A DNA stretch of 49,423 nucleotides from Cytidiella melzeri. Taxonomy: Eukaryota; Basidiomycota; Agaricomycetes; Polyporales; Irpicaceae. Of this stretch, positions 33,196 to 43,673 are shown in pieces. The stretch is taken from positions 1 through 49,423 of the forward strand of contig JABYQR010000325.1 of the NCBI GenBank assembly GCA_022592445.1. The letters run 5' to 3'. The first letter of the stretch is position 1; each line of letters opens with the position of its first letter. The position numbers were made by a program, and so were the translations under genes. Under the pieces are notes generated by a model. The model was given only the letters and a program-made list of their open reading frames with translations. It ran no database searches and was not told the origin of the DNA.

Positions 33196-36100
33196 GCTCT
33201 CTCTGAGTCCGACGTCACTATGCATGTAATACTTCGCTTACTACTGCTTTTCCTACACTACTGCCACTGTATGCGACTTCGTCAACAGACGAGTCAATAC
33301 ATATTCTTGATACTGGCGCGACTATACACTGTACGCCATATCAAGACTTACTTTTCAATGTCCACTCCATACCAACTATCGTACTGACTGTTGCCAACTC
33401 AGAACAGCTAGTTTTGAAACTCGCTGGTGACATGGTACTCGAGGTGGAACAGGAAAGTGGTAAGCTTACTGAACTCTTGCTAAAGAACGTCTACTTCAAC
33501 TCAACTCTACCTTTTACTTTAATCAGTGTTGGAAAACTGGACTCTGATTATCGTTTTACTTTCTATAACAATCTTTGTACTATATATGACTCAAACTCGA
33601 CTTGTGTGGCTGTAGTTAGAAAATCAAACATTTATACACGATATCATCAACTCGAGTGACTTCTTTAGCAAGTGTGCATAGAACTGGCATTACTCTACTT
33701 GAACTACATAAAAAACTCGGTCATCTCAGTTACTTCATGATCAAGAAACTACTTCAAACTTTGTCAGTCATTACTGATCATATAACTGACCATACTGAAA
33801 CTCCGTGCGAGGATTGTTTACTTAACAATATCCATGCAATACTGTACCTAAACTCCGTTCTTCTCGTTAGCTGAAGCTTTCGGAGAGCACTTTCATATGA
33901 CATCTTTGGGCCTCTACCCACAGCGTCGATTACTGGTAAACATAAATACTGGTTGACTATTGTCGACGATGCTACTAGATGGTTAGTACTTGCACCACTA
34001 GTTACTAAAGATGACGCCTATACTCAATGGGTCATTTTCTCTACTGAACTTTTGACGCAATATGGTATTCGTGTCAAGATACTTCAAGCCAATAACGACG
34101 GTGTCTTTACCAGTAAAGCTATGACTGCTTACTTGAAAACTCAAGGAACTATACTACGTCTTACTGTACATGATACTCCTCAGCAAAACGGTGTTGCTGA
34201 GCGTGTACATCAAACTATTATGAACTTGATTCGAGTAAACCTGCATACTGCATCTTTACCAAATCGACTATGGTGGTACGCTGCATTATACGCGATGTAT
34301 GTGTACAATTGTTCTCCTCGTACTATACTTAACTACAAAACTCCTTACTTTAAGCGATATGGCACAGATGCTAACCTTGATGGACTTCAAGTCTTTGGTC
34401 AGCCGTGCATTGTATACGACGAATATCGCACAAATAAACTAGCATCGAAGGGTAAAAGGGGAGTTTGGATAGGCTTTGCTGAACACTCTAAAGGTCACTA
34501 CGTTTACTTTGGACAACGTGTCGGAGTTGAACGTAACTTGCAATTTGTTGATTCTACAATACAAATTGAAGGGGAGACAGACCCAAATGTCGAAAAACTT
34601 ACTACTGAAAAACAACTTGAACTTGAGGACAACCCTTACATAGAACCAATGGAAATCGACGAGCCTGACCCTACTGGTCCAAGGCGTTTCAACAGAACTC
34701 CTCAACTATCACGTAAAGCTCGTGGTCTAAACTATGACGAAGTAGACACTAACATTGCTTTCTACTTAACTGAGTTTAACACTTACTATGCTGAGGATGT
34801 CGGTGACCCTGTCACTTTCAAAGATGTACTTAATCACCCTCTCAAAGACAATTGGTTTAAGTCTATGAAACTTGAGGTTGATACACTAGAACAACTCGGC
34901 ACTTGGGAATACTGTATCCCGCCGCCAAATGCCAACATTACTGGTTCTTGCTTCGTCTACAAGACCAAGTACAAACATGGCAAAGTTACTAAACTCAAGT
35001 CAAGACTTGTAACGCAAGGATACTCTCAGCGCAATGGTATTGATTACTATGCAAACGACTTGTTCGCTCCAGTCGCGCGCATGAGTTCTATGCGACTCAT
35101 ACTTACACTTGCGGCTTCACTACACTTCAAGATTAACCAACTCAATGTTAAGTCCGCTTACTTATACGGTAAAATTAACGATGATGAAGATCTTTATCTA
35201 AGGGCTGGGTACTTAAACTACGCAAAACTATCTATGGCCTTAAACAAGCCGGACGTCGCTGGTACAAGGTACTATGCAATATACTTTTCCAACTTGGACT
35301 TGACACGGAGACAAGGCTCAACGTGACAGACAGGGACACGAAGTGGATATCGACGAGGAGGTGGTGGCAGGCGTGTAGCACAATGCTCTCACCAGCTATC
35401 AGACTTTATACAAGTTATCTAGCCCAGTAAAGACCAAGTTAGTATTGTGACTACCAGCTATGTAGTACAAGAGGGGGTTGCTTACCTAGCCCAGTAAAGA
35501 CCAAGAGGTCGAGATGGGGGGCTAGGAGCGTACATGTAGCAGTATATATAGACTTCAGGGACCTGCGCACAGACCATGTTGAGGGCAGGCTTTGCAAGAA
35601 GCCGTGTGAACAAAGAACAAAAGAACTACCTAAAGGAGAACAATAGCTATTGTCTTGACCTTGCCAAGAACTCTACCTGTGAGAGAATTTATCTAAAAGG
35701 AGACCAACTATTGTATTCCATTCCCACACCTGTGAGAACATCCTTCCATAAAGAGAACAATAAGGAAAGAACAAAAGGAGTCCATGTGGACGTCATTTAT
35801 GACATCAAACCCTAGCTATGGGCTGAACCATGTGTCTGTAGCCATGTGGTCTTACTTAAGCTAAGTCACATGCCAGTGTGACGTAGTAGCAAGTAATGTG
35901 ACCGTGTGGAGCATCTAAGCCACGTGATACGGGCGCTTAATAGACGTGCAAAGGAGTTTGTGCAGAGAAGGTTGCAACTGAGCTGCAGCCCGGAGTTTTA
36001 TAGATAAAAACAAGAGGTAAATTGCAAAAATTAAGGGCTAGACAGGCCATGCATGACAGGACTCAAGCGTTCAGACTACAATAACGCTGTCTTCTACCTT

Positions 36101-37111
36101 TACAGGGGATACAAACTAATACTTATACTCGCTGTTCATGTCAATGATATTACTCTCTGTACTATCACTTCTGTCGTTGCTGAACAATTCGAGATAGCAC
36201 TTAGACAACATGTCGAAGTAACAAACGGTGGTACTATCCACTGGATGCTTGGCATGGAGATCAATTACGACAAAGCCTCTGGTGTTATCAAGCTTCGTCA
36301 ATGCAATTATATCCAAACTATACTTAAACGAAACAACTTTGACCACGATCATACACGCCGTACGCCTATGATACACGAGCACAACTTAGCCCCCCGTGAC
36401 TCGAAAGAACCTCGTCAGGACGCTGACGCTATTAAACAATACATGTCTTTAGTCGGTGGTTTAAGATATGTTGCTGACTGTACTCGACCAGACGTTGCAT
36501 ACTGCACTGGTCAACTTGCACGATACTTAGCTGACCCTTCTAAGGAACACCTCACTGCAGCTAAACAGTGTTACCTATACTTGAAGGGAACGTGCGATTA
36601 CTGGCTTGTCCTAGGAAACCAAGCAACTACTACTAATACTTCACTTGTCGGATACGCTGATTCTGACGGTATGACTACATACGGCAATAAACCAATAATG
36701 GGCTACACCTTCACATACAATGACCCGCTTATCTATTGGTCAAGTAAGCGCGGTTCACTCGTAACACTATCGGTCACCGAAGCCGAATTATATGCCTTAG
36801 CGCATGCGTCAACTGAGGCTATATGTTTAAAAGCTCTCATTGACGAACTACTTAACTCTACTATGGATCCTGTCAAAATGTATACTGACAGTGCATCAAC
36901 TATTGCCATTGTTAGCTCACCTGACGAGCAACATTTGCAACGAAATAAACACTTCGAGATTCGTAAGAATTTCATCAGCAATCGTGTACTCAAGAAGTAT
37001 ATAACTATTCATCACATATCTTCTAACGATCAACGTGCTGATACACTTACTAAAGCACTACCTCTCGAAAAACTCAAGCACTTCAATGAACTACTTCATA
37101 TTCGTGCTTGA
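33196..37111 (+). pseudogene. Copia 1 pol remnant, split by solo LTR
   Basis: Order of remnants: protease (LDTGATIHCTP, near 33306), integrase zinc region (LHKKLGHLSYFMIKKL and CEDCLLNN), integrase core (33953 on, with VDDATRWLVLAPL, NNDGVFTS and TPQQNGVAERVHQ), reverse transcriptase (35000 on) and, after the nested LTR, VHVNDITLCT (the DD box altered to ND) and RNase H (YADSDGMTTYG, YTDSASTIAIV). A deletion of about 38 bases relative to copia 2 lies near 35205. The broken frame and the lost catalytic Asp make it inactive. Confidence 0.85.
35301..36058 (-). mobile_element. Solo LTR, 758 bp, nested in copia 1
   Basis: The insert lies between two copies of GGACT (35296-35300 and 36059-36063), starts TGACACGGAG and ends GCATGACA as read on the plus strand. 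It is the reverse complement of the 20981-21738 LTR, of identical length and high visible similarity. It interrupts the copia reverse transcriptase within the codons for LGLKR. A short open frame in it (35576-35815) is also present in the other copy, antisense to the TATA box. Confidence 0.93.
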
Positions 37112-37118
37112 AGGGGAG
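37110..37118 (+). other. Copia 1 polypurine tract
   Basis: GAAGGGGAG lies directly before the 3' LTR, overlapping the pol stop region, as expected for plus-strand DNA priming. Confidence 0.85.
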
Positions 37119-37288
37119 TGTTCGACTGTATTAATTAGACGCTTAACGTACGAGCGCTGTAGTTACCGTATATATAACTTACTCTGATCAATGCAACGAC
37201 ATGCACTTTTGATCCCCAACTCCCACTGTGTGATCTCTCTCAGTCTTGCTCTCTCAATGCTCTCCACTACTTTCATAGCCTTCTAACA
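37119..37288 (+). repeat. Copia 1 3' LTR
   Basis: 170 bp from TGTTCGACTGTATTA to CCTTCTAACA, the same length as the 5' LTR. It abuts the right 204-bp repeat. Confidence 0.92.
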
Positions 37289-37492
37289 CAAGGGGAAGTC
37301 TATGGAACTACAGAGCCTACAGTGCCTATGTACCTGTACATATGCTTGAGTCAATTTCCTGATGCAGCCTAGACAGACTAGTGATCTTGGCTCGTCAAAA
37401 CAAACAGGGTAAGAAGCTGCCTGCTCAATTTGATACAGTGCTAGTGAATGGCGGAGCTGGCCAGTATGTTGGTGTAAATGGTAAGCTTAGAA
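37289..37492 (+). repeat. Right 204-bp direct repeat flanking copia 1
   Basis: CAAGGGGAAGTCTATGG through GGTAAGCTTAGAA, starting at the first base after the 3' LTR. The left copy is 30660-31416 without its insert. The sequence just beyond each repeat differs, so the duplication edges coincide with the LTR ends. Confidence 0.9.
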
Positions 37493-37599
37493 CTTGTTCA
37501 ATACACCATTCAGCTGTATTTTGTGCAGGCTATCGACTTGCACAGCTGAAGGTCGTATTCTCAATACCTCCAAACGTAGCATCAAAGCTTTTTCATTAA
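37374..37599 (+). pseudogene. Last exons of a disrupted transposon-type gene
   Basis: The frame gives KKLPAQFDTVLVNGGAG and QYVGVNG, then a 52-nt intron (GTAAGC..GTGCAG, 37481-37532), then YRLAQLKVVFSIPPNVASKL and a stop at 37597-37599. The pattern FDTVLVN..G....GVNGYR.AQ.RVVF.LP is common at the C-termini of large basidiomycete transposon-associated proteins (Plavaka-like, from memory). The upstream part is separated by copia 1 and cannot be recognised. Confidence 0.45.
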
Positions 37600-38593
37600 A
37601 GTGAACGTTCGTACAACAAACCTCTCAGGTCAAAATGTGGTCGAAGATCAAGAAACTCATCCAATCTGTCTGATACATTATGTCGGAATGCCGAACGAGA
37701 TACCGGTAGCACCACATAGTCTTCCGCTTTCGAAACACTCACAGGGCAAAATTTCCGCTTGTTCCTCACTTCTCCCATGGCTGTGCCACAAGCTTCGTCG
37801 CGCTAACTTTGCTGGCCTTGAGCCTCTCCAGGGCGCCCGGAATACCAGCGAGGCCGTTCGGAACGACCTCGACGTTGTTGGGCTATACGATGAGCAAATA
37901 TGTATGAGGAAGTGACCCAAACACAAAAGTAGGAATCGCCAAAGCTCACCTTCACTTCCCCGCTCTCGAGCAACCCTGTCAAGCTCTTGTACAAGCTGAC
38001 GCGGGTCGTGCACCGACCCGAACACACCTACGACCTCCTTCGTGTTGTCGACTTTGCTTTCCTCGATGGCAAAAGGGAGGACAGCGAGGATGAAGCTGCC
38101 TCCCGGTGCAAGCACCTCGTATGCTTCATCCTGTGTGGCTTTCTCGGATATGGCGTCGTAGACAATTTTGATCGGGTCCGACGTGATCGCCTTGACAGCG
38201 GAGACGAGAGGGGTGTTGCGATCGATGACGTGTGTCGCACCGAGTGATTTGACGAAGGAGGCGTTGTGTGACGAGGCTGTGGTAATGATAGGAGAGAAGC
38301 CTGAGAGCTTCGCGAGCTGCAGGACTGCAGAACCAACGCACAAGGTGAGTGAGGCATGCCACAAATAATGTTGCGGTCCAACCTGCCTTGTTGACCAACT
38401 GCAGAGGATCCGCCTATGACGAGAATAGGCTGGCCGCTATATTTTCCACGGCCTCCTTCTTCCCATACTGGGTGGAGACCCGCACCACCATGGCCGGGAG
38501 GCGCAGCTTTTTTGCTGTACAGTCCGAAAGCGGCAGTCGCGACAGCAAGCGGAACAGTCGAGGCCTGCTCGAATGAGATGTTAGAGGGGATCT

Positions 38594-38767
38594 TTTTAAC
38601 AAGGTATCAGGAGAGTTGTGAGCGTTGAGAGAGAAGACTGAGGTGGTGGTCACACAGAGAGTTGGGGATCAAAAGCGATAGCAGTGCATTGATCAAAGTA
38701 AGTCTTATATACGGTAACTACGGCGCTAAGCGCGCGCTAAGTAGTACGAAGACAGAATAGTTAAACA
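38594..38767 (-). repeat. Copia 2 3' LTR
   Basis: 174 bp, identical by eye to 43674-43847. It carries a TATA-like CGTATATAAGAC and the palindrome TAGCGCGCGCTTA. Confidence 0.93.
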
Positions 38768-38774
38768 CTCCCCT

Positions 38775-41700
38775 TCAAGCCTGAACATGAAGTAGTTCAT
38801 TGAAGTGCTTGAGTTTTTCGAGAGGTAGTGCTTTAGTAAGAGTATCAGCACGTTGATCGGCAGAAGGTACGTGGTGCACAGTGATGTACCCTTTAGTTAC
38901 ACGATCGCTGATGAAGTTCTTGCGAATGTTAAAGTGTTTAGTACGTTGAGAGTGTTGTTCCTCGGGGGAACGAACAATCGCAAGAGTTGACGCACTGTCG
39001 GTATATAGTTTGACAGGGTCCATAGTGCAGTTAAGTATTTCATCTATGAGGCTCTTCAAATAGATGGCCTCTGTAGACGCATGAGCAAGTGCGTACAATT
39101 CGGCTTCGGTGACCAATAAAGTTACAAGTGAACCGCGCTTACTTGACCAAGAGATAAGCGAGTCGTTGTATGTGAAAGTATAGCCCATTATTGGTTTATT
39201 GCCGTACGTAGTCATACCATCAGAGTCGGCATAACCTACGAGTGAAGTAGAAGTAGGGTTGGCTTGGTTTCCTAGGACAAGCCAGTAGTCGCACGTTCCC
39301 TTGAGGTAAAGGTAACACTGTTTAGCTGCAGCGTAGTGTTCCTTAGCAGGGTCAGATAAGTATCGTGCTAGTTGACCAGTGCAATAAGCAATGTCTGGTC
39401 GAGTACTGTCGGCGACGTAGCGTAAGCCACCAACAAGAGACATGTAGTGTGTAATGGCATCAGCGTCCTGACGTGGTTCGGTCACAGCACGGGGGGCTAA
39501 GTTGTGCTCGTGTACCATTGGTGTACGGCGTGAATGTTCGTGGTCAAAGTTGTATCGCTTAAGTATGTTCAGGATATGATCCCTTTGACGAAGCTTGATA
39601 ATGCCTGCGGCTTTATCATAAGCAACTTCCATGCCAAGCATCCAGTGGATGGTTCCACCGTTAGTAAGTTCGACGTGTTGTCTGAGTGCAATCTCAAATT
39701 TTTCGGCAACAGTAGTAGTGATAGTGCCAAGAGTAATGTCATCGACATGGACAGCAAGTAGAAGTATAAGTTTATCACCTCGATAGAGGTAGAAGACTGC
39801 ATTGTCGAATTCACAACGCTTCAGTCCAAGTGCGAAGAGTATGTCGCATAGTACTTTGTACCAACGACGTCCGGCTTGCTTAAGGCCGTAGATAGTCTTC
39901 CGAAGTTTAAGTACCCAACCAGGTGGCAGGTTTGGAAGTAAGTCACCAGGAGGTGGACGAAGATAAAGGTCTTCATCGTCGTGGATGTTACCGTATAAGT
40001 ATGTGGACTTGATATCGAGCTGAGTGATCTCGAAGTGTAGTGAAGCCGCGAGAGTAAGTACAAATCGTAGTGAACTCATACGCGCAACAGGTGCGAATAA
40101 GTCATTCGAGTAGTAATCAATGCCGTCACGCTGGGAGTATCCTTGCGCGACAAGTCTTGACTTGAGTTTAGTGACTTTGCCGTGTTCGTATTTTGTTTTG
40201 TAGACAAAGCGCGAACCAGTGATGTTCGCATTTGGCGGCGGGATACAGTATTCCCAAGTGCCAAGTTGTTCGAGGGTATCAACCTCAGTTTTCATCGACT
40301 TGAGCCAGTCGATTTTGAGTGGGTGGTTAAGTACGTCTTTGTAAGTAACTGGATCACCGACGTCTTCAGCGTAGTATGCGTTGAATTCAGTCAAGTAGAA
40401 GGCAATGTTTGTATCGACTTCATCATAGTTTAAGCCTCGAGCTTTGCGCGAAGGCTTAGGCTCTCTAGTAGTACGCCTAGGACCAGAAGGGTCAGGCTCG
40501 TCGATGTCCATGGGTTCAACATGAGGATTCTCCTCGAGTTGAAGTTGTTTTTCAAGAGTAGGTTGTTCGATATTTGGTTCTTTCTCCCCTTCAATTTGTG
40601 CCGTAGAGTCAACAAATTGCAAGTTTCGTTCGACGCCTACGCGTGTTCCGAAGTAAACGTAGTGGCCTTTGGAATATTCAGCAAAGCCTATCCAAACGGC
40701 GCGCTTGCCTTTTGGCGCAAGTTTATTGGTTCGGTATTCGTCGTATACGATACACGGTTGACCAAACTTTTGAAGTGCATCAAGGTTCGCTTCAGTACCA
40801 TAGCGTTTAAAGTAAGGAGTTTTGTATTGAAGAGGAGCACGAGGAGTGCGATTATAGAGATAAACCGCATGAAGCGCAGCGTACCACCATAACCGGTTCG
40901 GTAAAGCAGCTGTGTGTAGGTTTACACGAACCAAGTTCATAATAGTCTGGTGTGTGTGCTCAGCAACACCATTTTGTGCAGGAGTATCGTGCACAGTAAG
41001 CCGGGGTATAGTACCTTGTGACTTCAAGTAGTTTGTCATATTTGCACCAGTGAATACGCCATCGTTGTCAGATTGAAGAATCTTGACACGAATATTGTAT
41101 TGTGTAAGAAGCTCAGTAGAGAAGATAACCCATTGAGTGAAGGCATCATCTTTTGTTTTTAATGGCGCAAGTGTTAACCATCGAGTTGAGTCGTCGACAA
41201 TAGTCAACCAGTACAGATAATGACCAGTAATCGACGCAGTGGGTAGTGGCCCAAAGATGTCGATATGAAAGTGATCACCGAAGGAAGTAGCCAACGGCGA
41301 AGTACGAGCTTTGGGGACTGGAGTACAATGAATATTATTCAAGATACAGTCCTCGCACGGAGTTTCTGTGCGGTCAGTGATATGAGTAGTAATGATAAGT
41401 TTGGACGTTTCAAGTAGTTTGTTTATCTGGAAATAACTGATGTGACCGAGTTTTTTATGAAGTTCAAGCATCGTTATACCAGACTTATGCACGCTTGCTA
41501 AAGAAGTCACGCGAGTAGAGTTAAGTGAATACAAATCGTGTATTTTTCGTATCACAGCTACACAAGACGCGTTCGAGTCATATATAGTACAAGTATTTGA
41601 GAAGAAAGTAAAGCGATAATCAGCGTCCAATTTTGAAACACTGATAAGCGTAAAGGGTAGTTGTGAGTTATAGTAGACATTCTTTAGCATAAGTTGATTA

Positions 41701-41975
41701 TGCGTACCATTTTCCTGTTCAACCTCCAGTACCATGTCGCCAGCGAGTTTGAGACTTATTTGCTCTGAGTTGGCGACAGTAAGTAAGATAGTCGGTACAG
41801 AGTGAACATTGAAAAGTAAGTCACGATATGGTGTACAGTGTATAGTAGCACCAGTATCGATGACATGAACGCACTTGTCAGACGACGAAGTTGCGAACAG
41901 TGGAAGTAAAGTAGAAGAAATGGTACGAGTACTTACGTGCATCGTTACGTCCGAGTTGGACAGGACTTCACCCAC
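38775..41975 (-). CDS. Copia 2 Pol (protease, integrase, RT, RNase H)
   Basis: One open frame of 1066 codons that begins in sequence overlapping the gag end (first codon GTG; no ATG is needed if made by frameshifting or from a fusion). Protease VIDTGATIHC (Asp40). Integrase zinc residues H173, H178, C207, C210; catalytic D239 (HIDIFGP), D303 (QSDNDG) and E339 (NGVAEHTHQ), the D-x(35)-E pattern. Reverse transcriptase has YGLKQAGRRWY and AVHVDDITLG. RNase H has YADSDGM, TEAELYALAHASTEA and YTDSASTLA. The C-terminus HFNELLHVQA overlaps the purine tract. All key residues are present, so the enzymes could be functional. Confidence 0.93.
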   Translation of the reverse strand: MGEVLSNSDVTMHVSTRTISSTLLPLFATSSSDKCVHVIDTGATIHCTPYRDLLFNVHSVPTILLTVANSEQISLKLAGDMVLEVEQENGTHNQLMLKNVYYNSQLPFTLISVSKLDADYRFTFFSNTCTIYDSNASCVAVIRKIHDLYSLNSTRVTSLASVHKSGITMLELHKKLGHISYFQINKLLETSKLIITTHITDRTETPCEDCILNNIHCTPVPKARTSPLATSFGDHFHIDIFGPLPTASITGHYLYWLTIVDDSTRWLTLAPLKTKDDAFTQWVIFSTELLTQYNIRVKILQSDNDGVFTGANMTNYLKSQGTIPRLTVHDTPAQNGVAEHTHQTIMNLVRVNLHTAALPNRLWWYAALHAVYLYNRTPRAPLQYKTPYFKRYGTEANLDALQKFGQPCIVYDEYRTNKLAPKGKRAVWIGFAEYSKGHYVYFGTRVGVERNLQFVDSTAQIEGEKEPNIEQPTLEKQLQLEENPHVEPMDIDEPDPSGPRRTTREPKPSRKARGLNYDEVDTNIAFYLTEFNAYYAEDVGDPVTYKDVLNHPLKIDWLKSMKTEVDTLEQLGTWEYCIPPPNANITGSRFVYKTKYEHGKVTKLKSRLVAQGYSQRDGIDYYSNDLFAPVARMSSLRFVLTLAASLHFEITQLDIKSTYLYGNIHDDEDLYLRPPPGDLLPNLPPGWVLKLRKTIYGLKQAGRRWYKVLCDILFALGLKRCEFDNAVFYLYRGDKLILLLAVHVDDITLGTITTTVAEKFEIALRQHVELTNGGTIHWMLGMEVAYDKAAGIIKLRQRDHILNILKRYNFDHEHSRRTPMVHEHNLAPRAVTEPRQDADAITHYMSLVGGLRYVADSTRPDIAYCTGQLARYLSDPAKEHYAAAKQCYLYLKGTCDYWLVLGNQANPTSTSLVGYADSDGMTTYGNKPIMGYTFTYNDSLISWSSKRGSLVTLLVTEAELYALAHASTEAIYLKSLIDEILNCTMDPVKLYTDSASTLAIVRSPEEQHSQRTKHFNIRKNFISDRVTKGYITVHHVPSADQRADTLTKALPLEKLKHFNELLHVQA

Positions 41976-43605
41976 GCGCTCGGGTGAGGGTTCTCGAGGA
42001 CCTCTTTGTCCGAGTCAGCAGCGCCAGTGACGTTGGCCATGAAGCCAGTAGCAGTGGAAGAGCCGGCAGCGGCGGACTCTTTCTTCTTGCCTTGAGCGGC
42101 GGTGGCAGTGGACTTGCGAGTGATGCCCTTCTTTTTCATCGCAGCTTTGGACTTCTCAGTCCAGGGCAGAGGGCAAGTCGGGTCATGTGGCCAGGCTGAC
42201 CACAGTTGAAGCAGTTGCCCTGACCAGAAGTGGAGGGCTTGCTCGACGAGTAGGGGGCTGCAGCCGCGCGAGCAGTAGTGGTGGTTTTGGTCGAGCGTTC
42301 GACCGCGGCCTTGCCCTTGGCGTGCGAAGCCGAAGGAGCGTGAGCTTTGTCCTTAGGGACGAAAGTGGTAGGGCCCTTAGACTCGGAAGTCTTCGGGGGG
42401 TGCGTGAGTCGCCAGTTGGTGAACTCGCGACGAAGCTCAGCGATGAGCGCGTTAGGCCTGTAGCGGAACTTCTCTCCAGCCGGAGTAGAAGAACGCACGC
42501 CGACCTCGTAGTTCTGACGTGTGGCGGCGTAGGCAGGAGGGATGATCCCGACAATGGCTGCGTAGAAGATATGGTCGGGATGTCGACACCAGCAGCGATA
42601 AGCTTGCTGCGGATATTGGTGGCGTCATCGAGCAGCTTGTCCATCTCGTAGATAGGACGACGAAGGTGGAACAACTGGTAAATTCGTTTGCGTCAGACAC
42701 AGTGGTCTTCGGATCGTAACGTTCACGCAGCTTGTCCATGAGTACGTGGGGCTTGTACTCGTTGAGATAGTTAGCCATGACCGAGTCAGAGATATGACCG
42801 GTCAGGACGTTGAAGACAGCCCGCGTAACCTCTTGAGGTACGGTCAGACCACCTCGGAGTGTGTGGAACTCCAGTATAGTAGACATGGCGGTCTCGACGC
42901 GGAACTTCCACATCGGCCAAGTGTCAGCCCCAGTAAGTTTGCCAACATCAGAGAAGGCTTTGTTAATGTCGCTGAGCGACATAGTAAAGTTGTTGTCGTG
43001 GCCAGGTGGCACAGACAGAAGTTGTGACACTTCGCGTGTCGACCTAGTGCCTATGGAGCTAGGCGGAGGAGGAGCGGCGAGCCACCAGGAGAGCTGCCCG
43101 GAGGAGGGGGAGTTGTCGGACGGCGAGCAGGACGCTTCTCACGTCGACGACGAGGCCTCTCATCCTCATCCATACGGTCATCATCACTGTCATCGTCTCC
43201 TCCATGAGGGTGACGACGACGATCGTCCTCGCGAAGAGTGTCGAAGGGGGTGCGACGGCGATCAGCAGGAGGAGCAGAGACATGACGAGCACCTGGGATC
43301 GCCTCACGATCCTCAGAGCTAGAAGAGTGGTTGTCGTTGTGACTGGGTTGGGGTTCAACGTCAGGGACGTTAGAGTTGGATGGTCCAGCTGAGGGAGCAT
43401 CGGTTTTTGTGATAGTTGTGGAAGACATTGAGGGAGGAAGTGTAGTAGGAGCAGGAGAAGGAGTAGGAGTGAATATGGGGGTTGTCCTGCGAGTGGTGGT
43501 TGTTCTTTGGCGGGGTTGAGCTCTAGTACCCCTGAGGAAGTTGGTTTGGTGACGCTCTCTAGTGGAGCAACGAAGTTGAGCTTGATCAGCGAGATCAGAG
43601 CTCAT
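41945..43605 (-). pseudogene. Copia 2 gag, frame broken several times
   Basis: It starts at ATG 43605 (MSSDLADQAQLRCSTRE) with a Ser/Pro- and Asp/Arg-rich N-terminus to 43051. Capsid-like sequence VGKLTGADTWPMWKFRVETA follows in another frame (43030 on), then LRRPIYEMDKLLDD in a third (near 42650), STPAGEKFRYRPN (near 42480) and the knuckle CFNCGQPGH (near 42200), where a one-base change disrupts the final Cys spacing. The last segment (KKKGITRKS..SAWVKSCP) ends at 41945 and overlaps pol in a different phase. At least four shifts occur in homopolymer- or GC-rich stretches. Either the copy moved in trans using another element's Gag, or the sequence contains indel errors. Confidence 0.75.
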
Positions 43606-43660
43606 AAACAGCGAGGAGTAGTTGTAAAAGTGAAGTAGAGTGAAGATATGAGCTTTAGGC

Positions 43661-43673
43661 GGGGCTCATAACC
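43661..43673 (-). other. Copia 2 primer-binding site
   Basis: On the minus strand GGTTATGAGCCCC directly follows the 5' LTR, identical to that of copia 1 and complementary to the initiator tRNA-Met anticodon stem-loop. Confidence 0.7.

Larger units (their letters stand above)
31417..37288 (+). mobile_element. Old Ty1/copia element (copy 1), degenerate
   Basis: It has 170-bp LTRs at 31417-31586 and 37119-37288 (TGTTCGACT..TTCTAACA), a primer-binding site just inside the 5' LTR, gag and pol remnants on the plus strand and a purine tract GAAGGGGAG before the 3' LTR. The LTRs differ at about 15 of 170 positions by eye, 13 of them transitions. Many frame breaks and a deletion in the reverse transcriptase make it inactive. 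A 758-bp solo LTR is nested inside (35301-36058). The flanks are 204-bp direct repeats rather than a 5-bp duplication. Confidence 0.92.

Noticed and set aside
33185..33197. GGGTTTA as a programmed -1 slippery site between copia gag and pol
   Set aside because: The heptamer is in the wrong phase relative to the gag frame, and copia 1 has too many frame breaks to judge.
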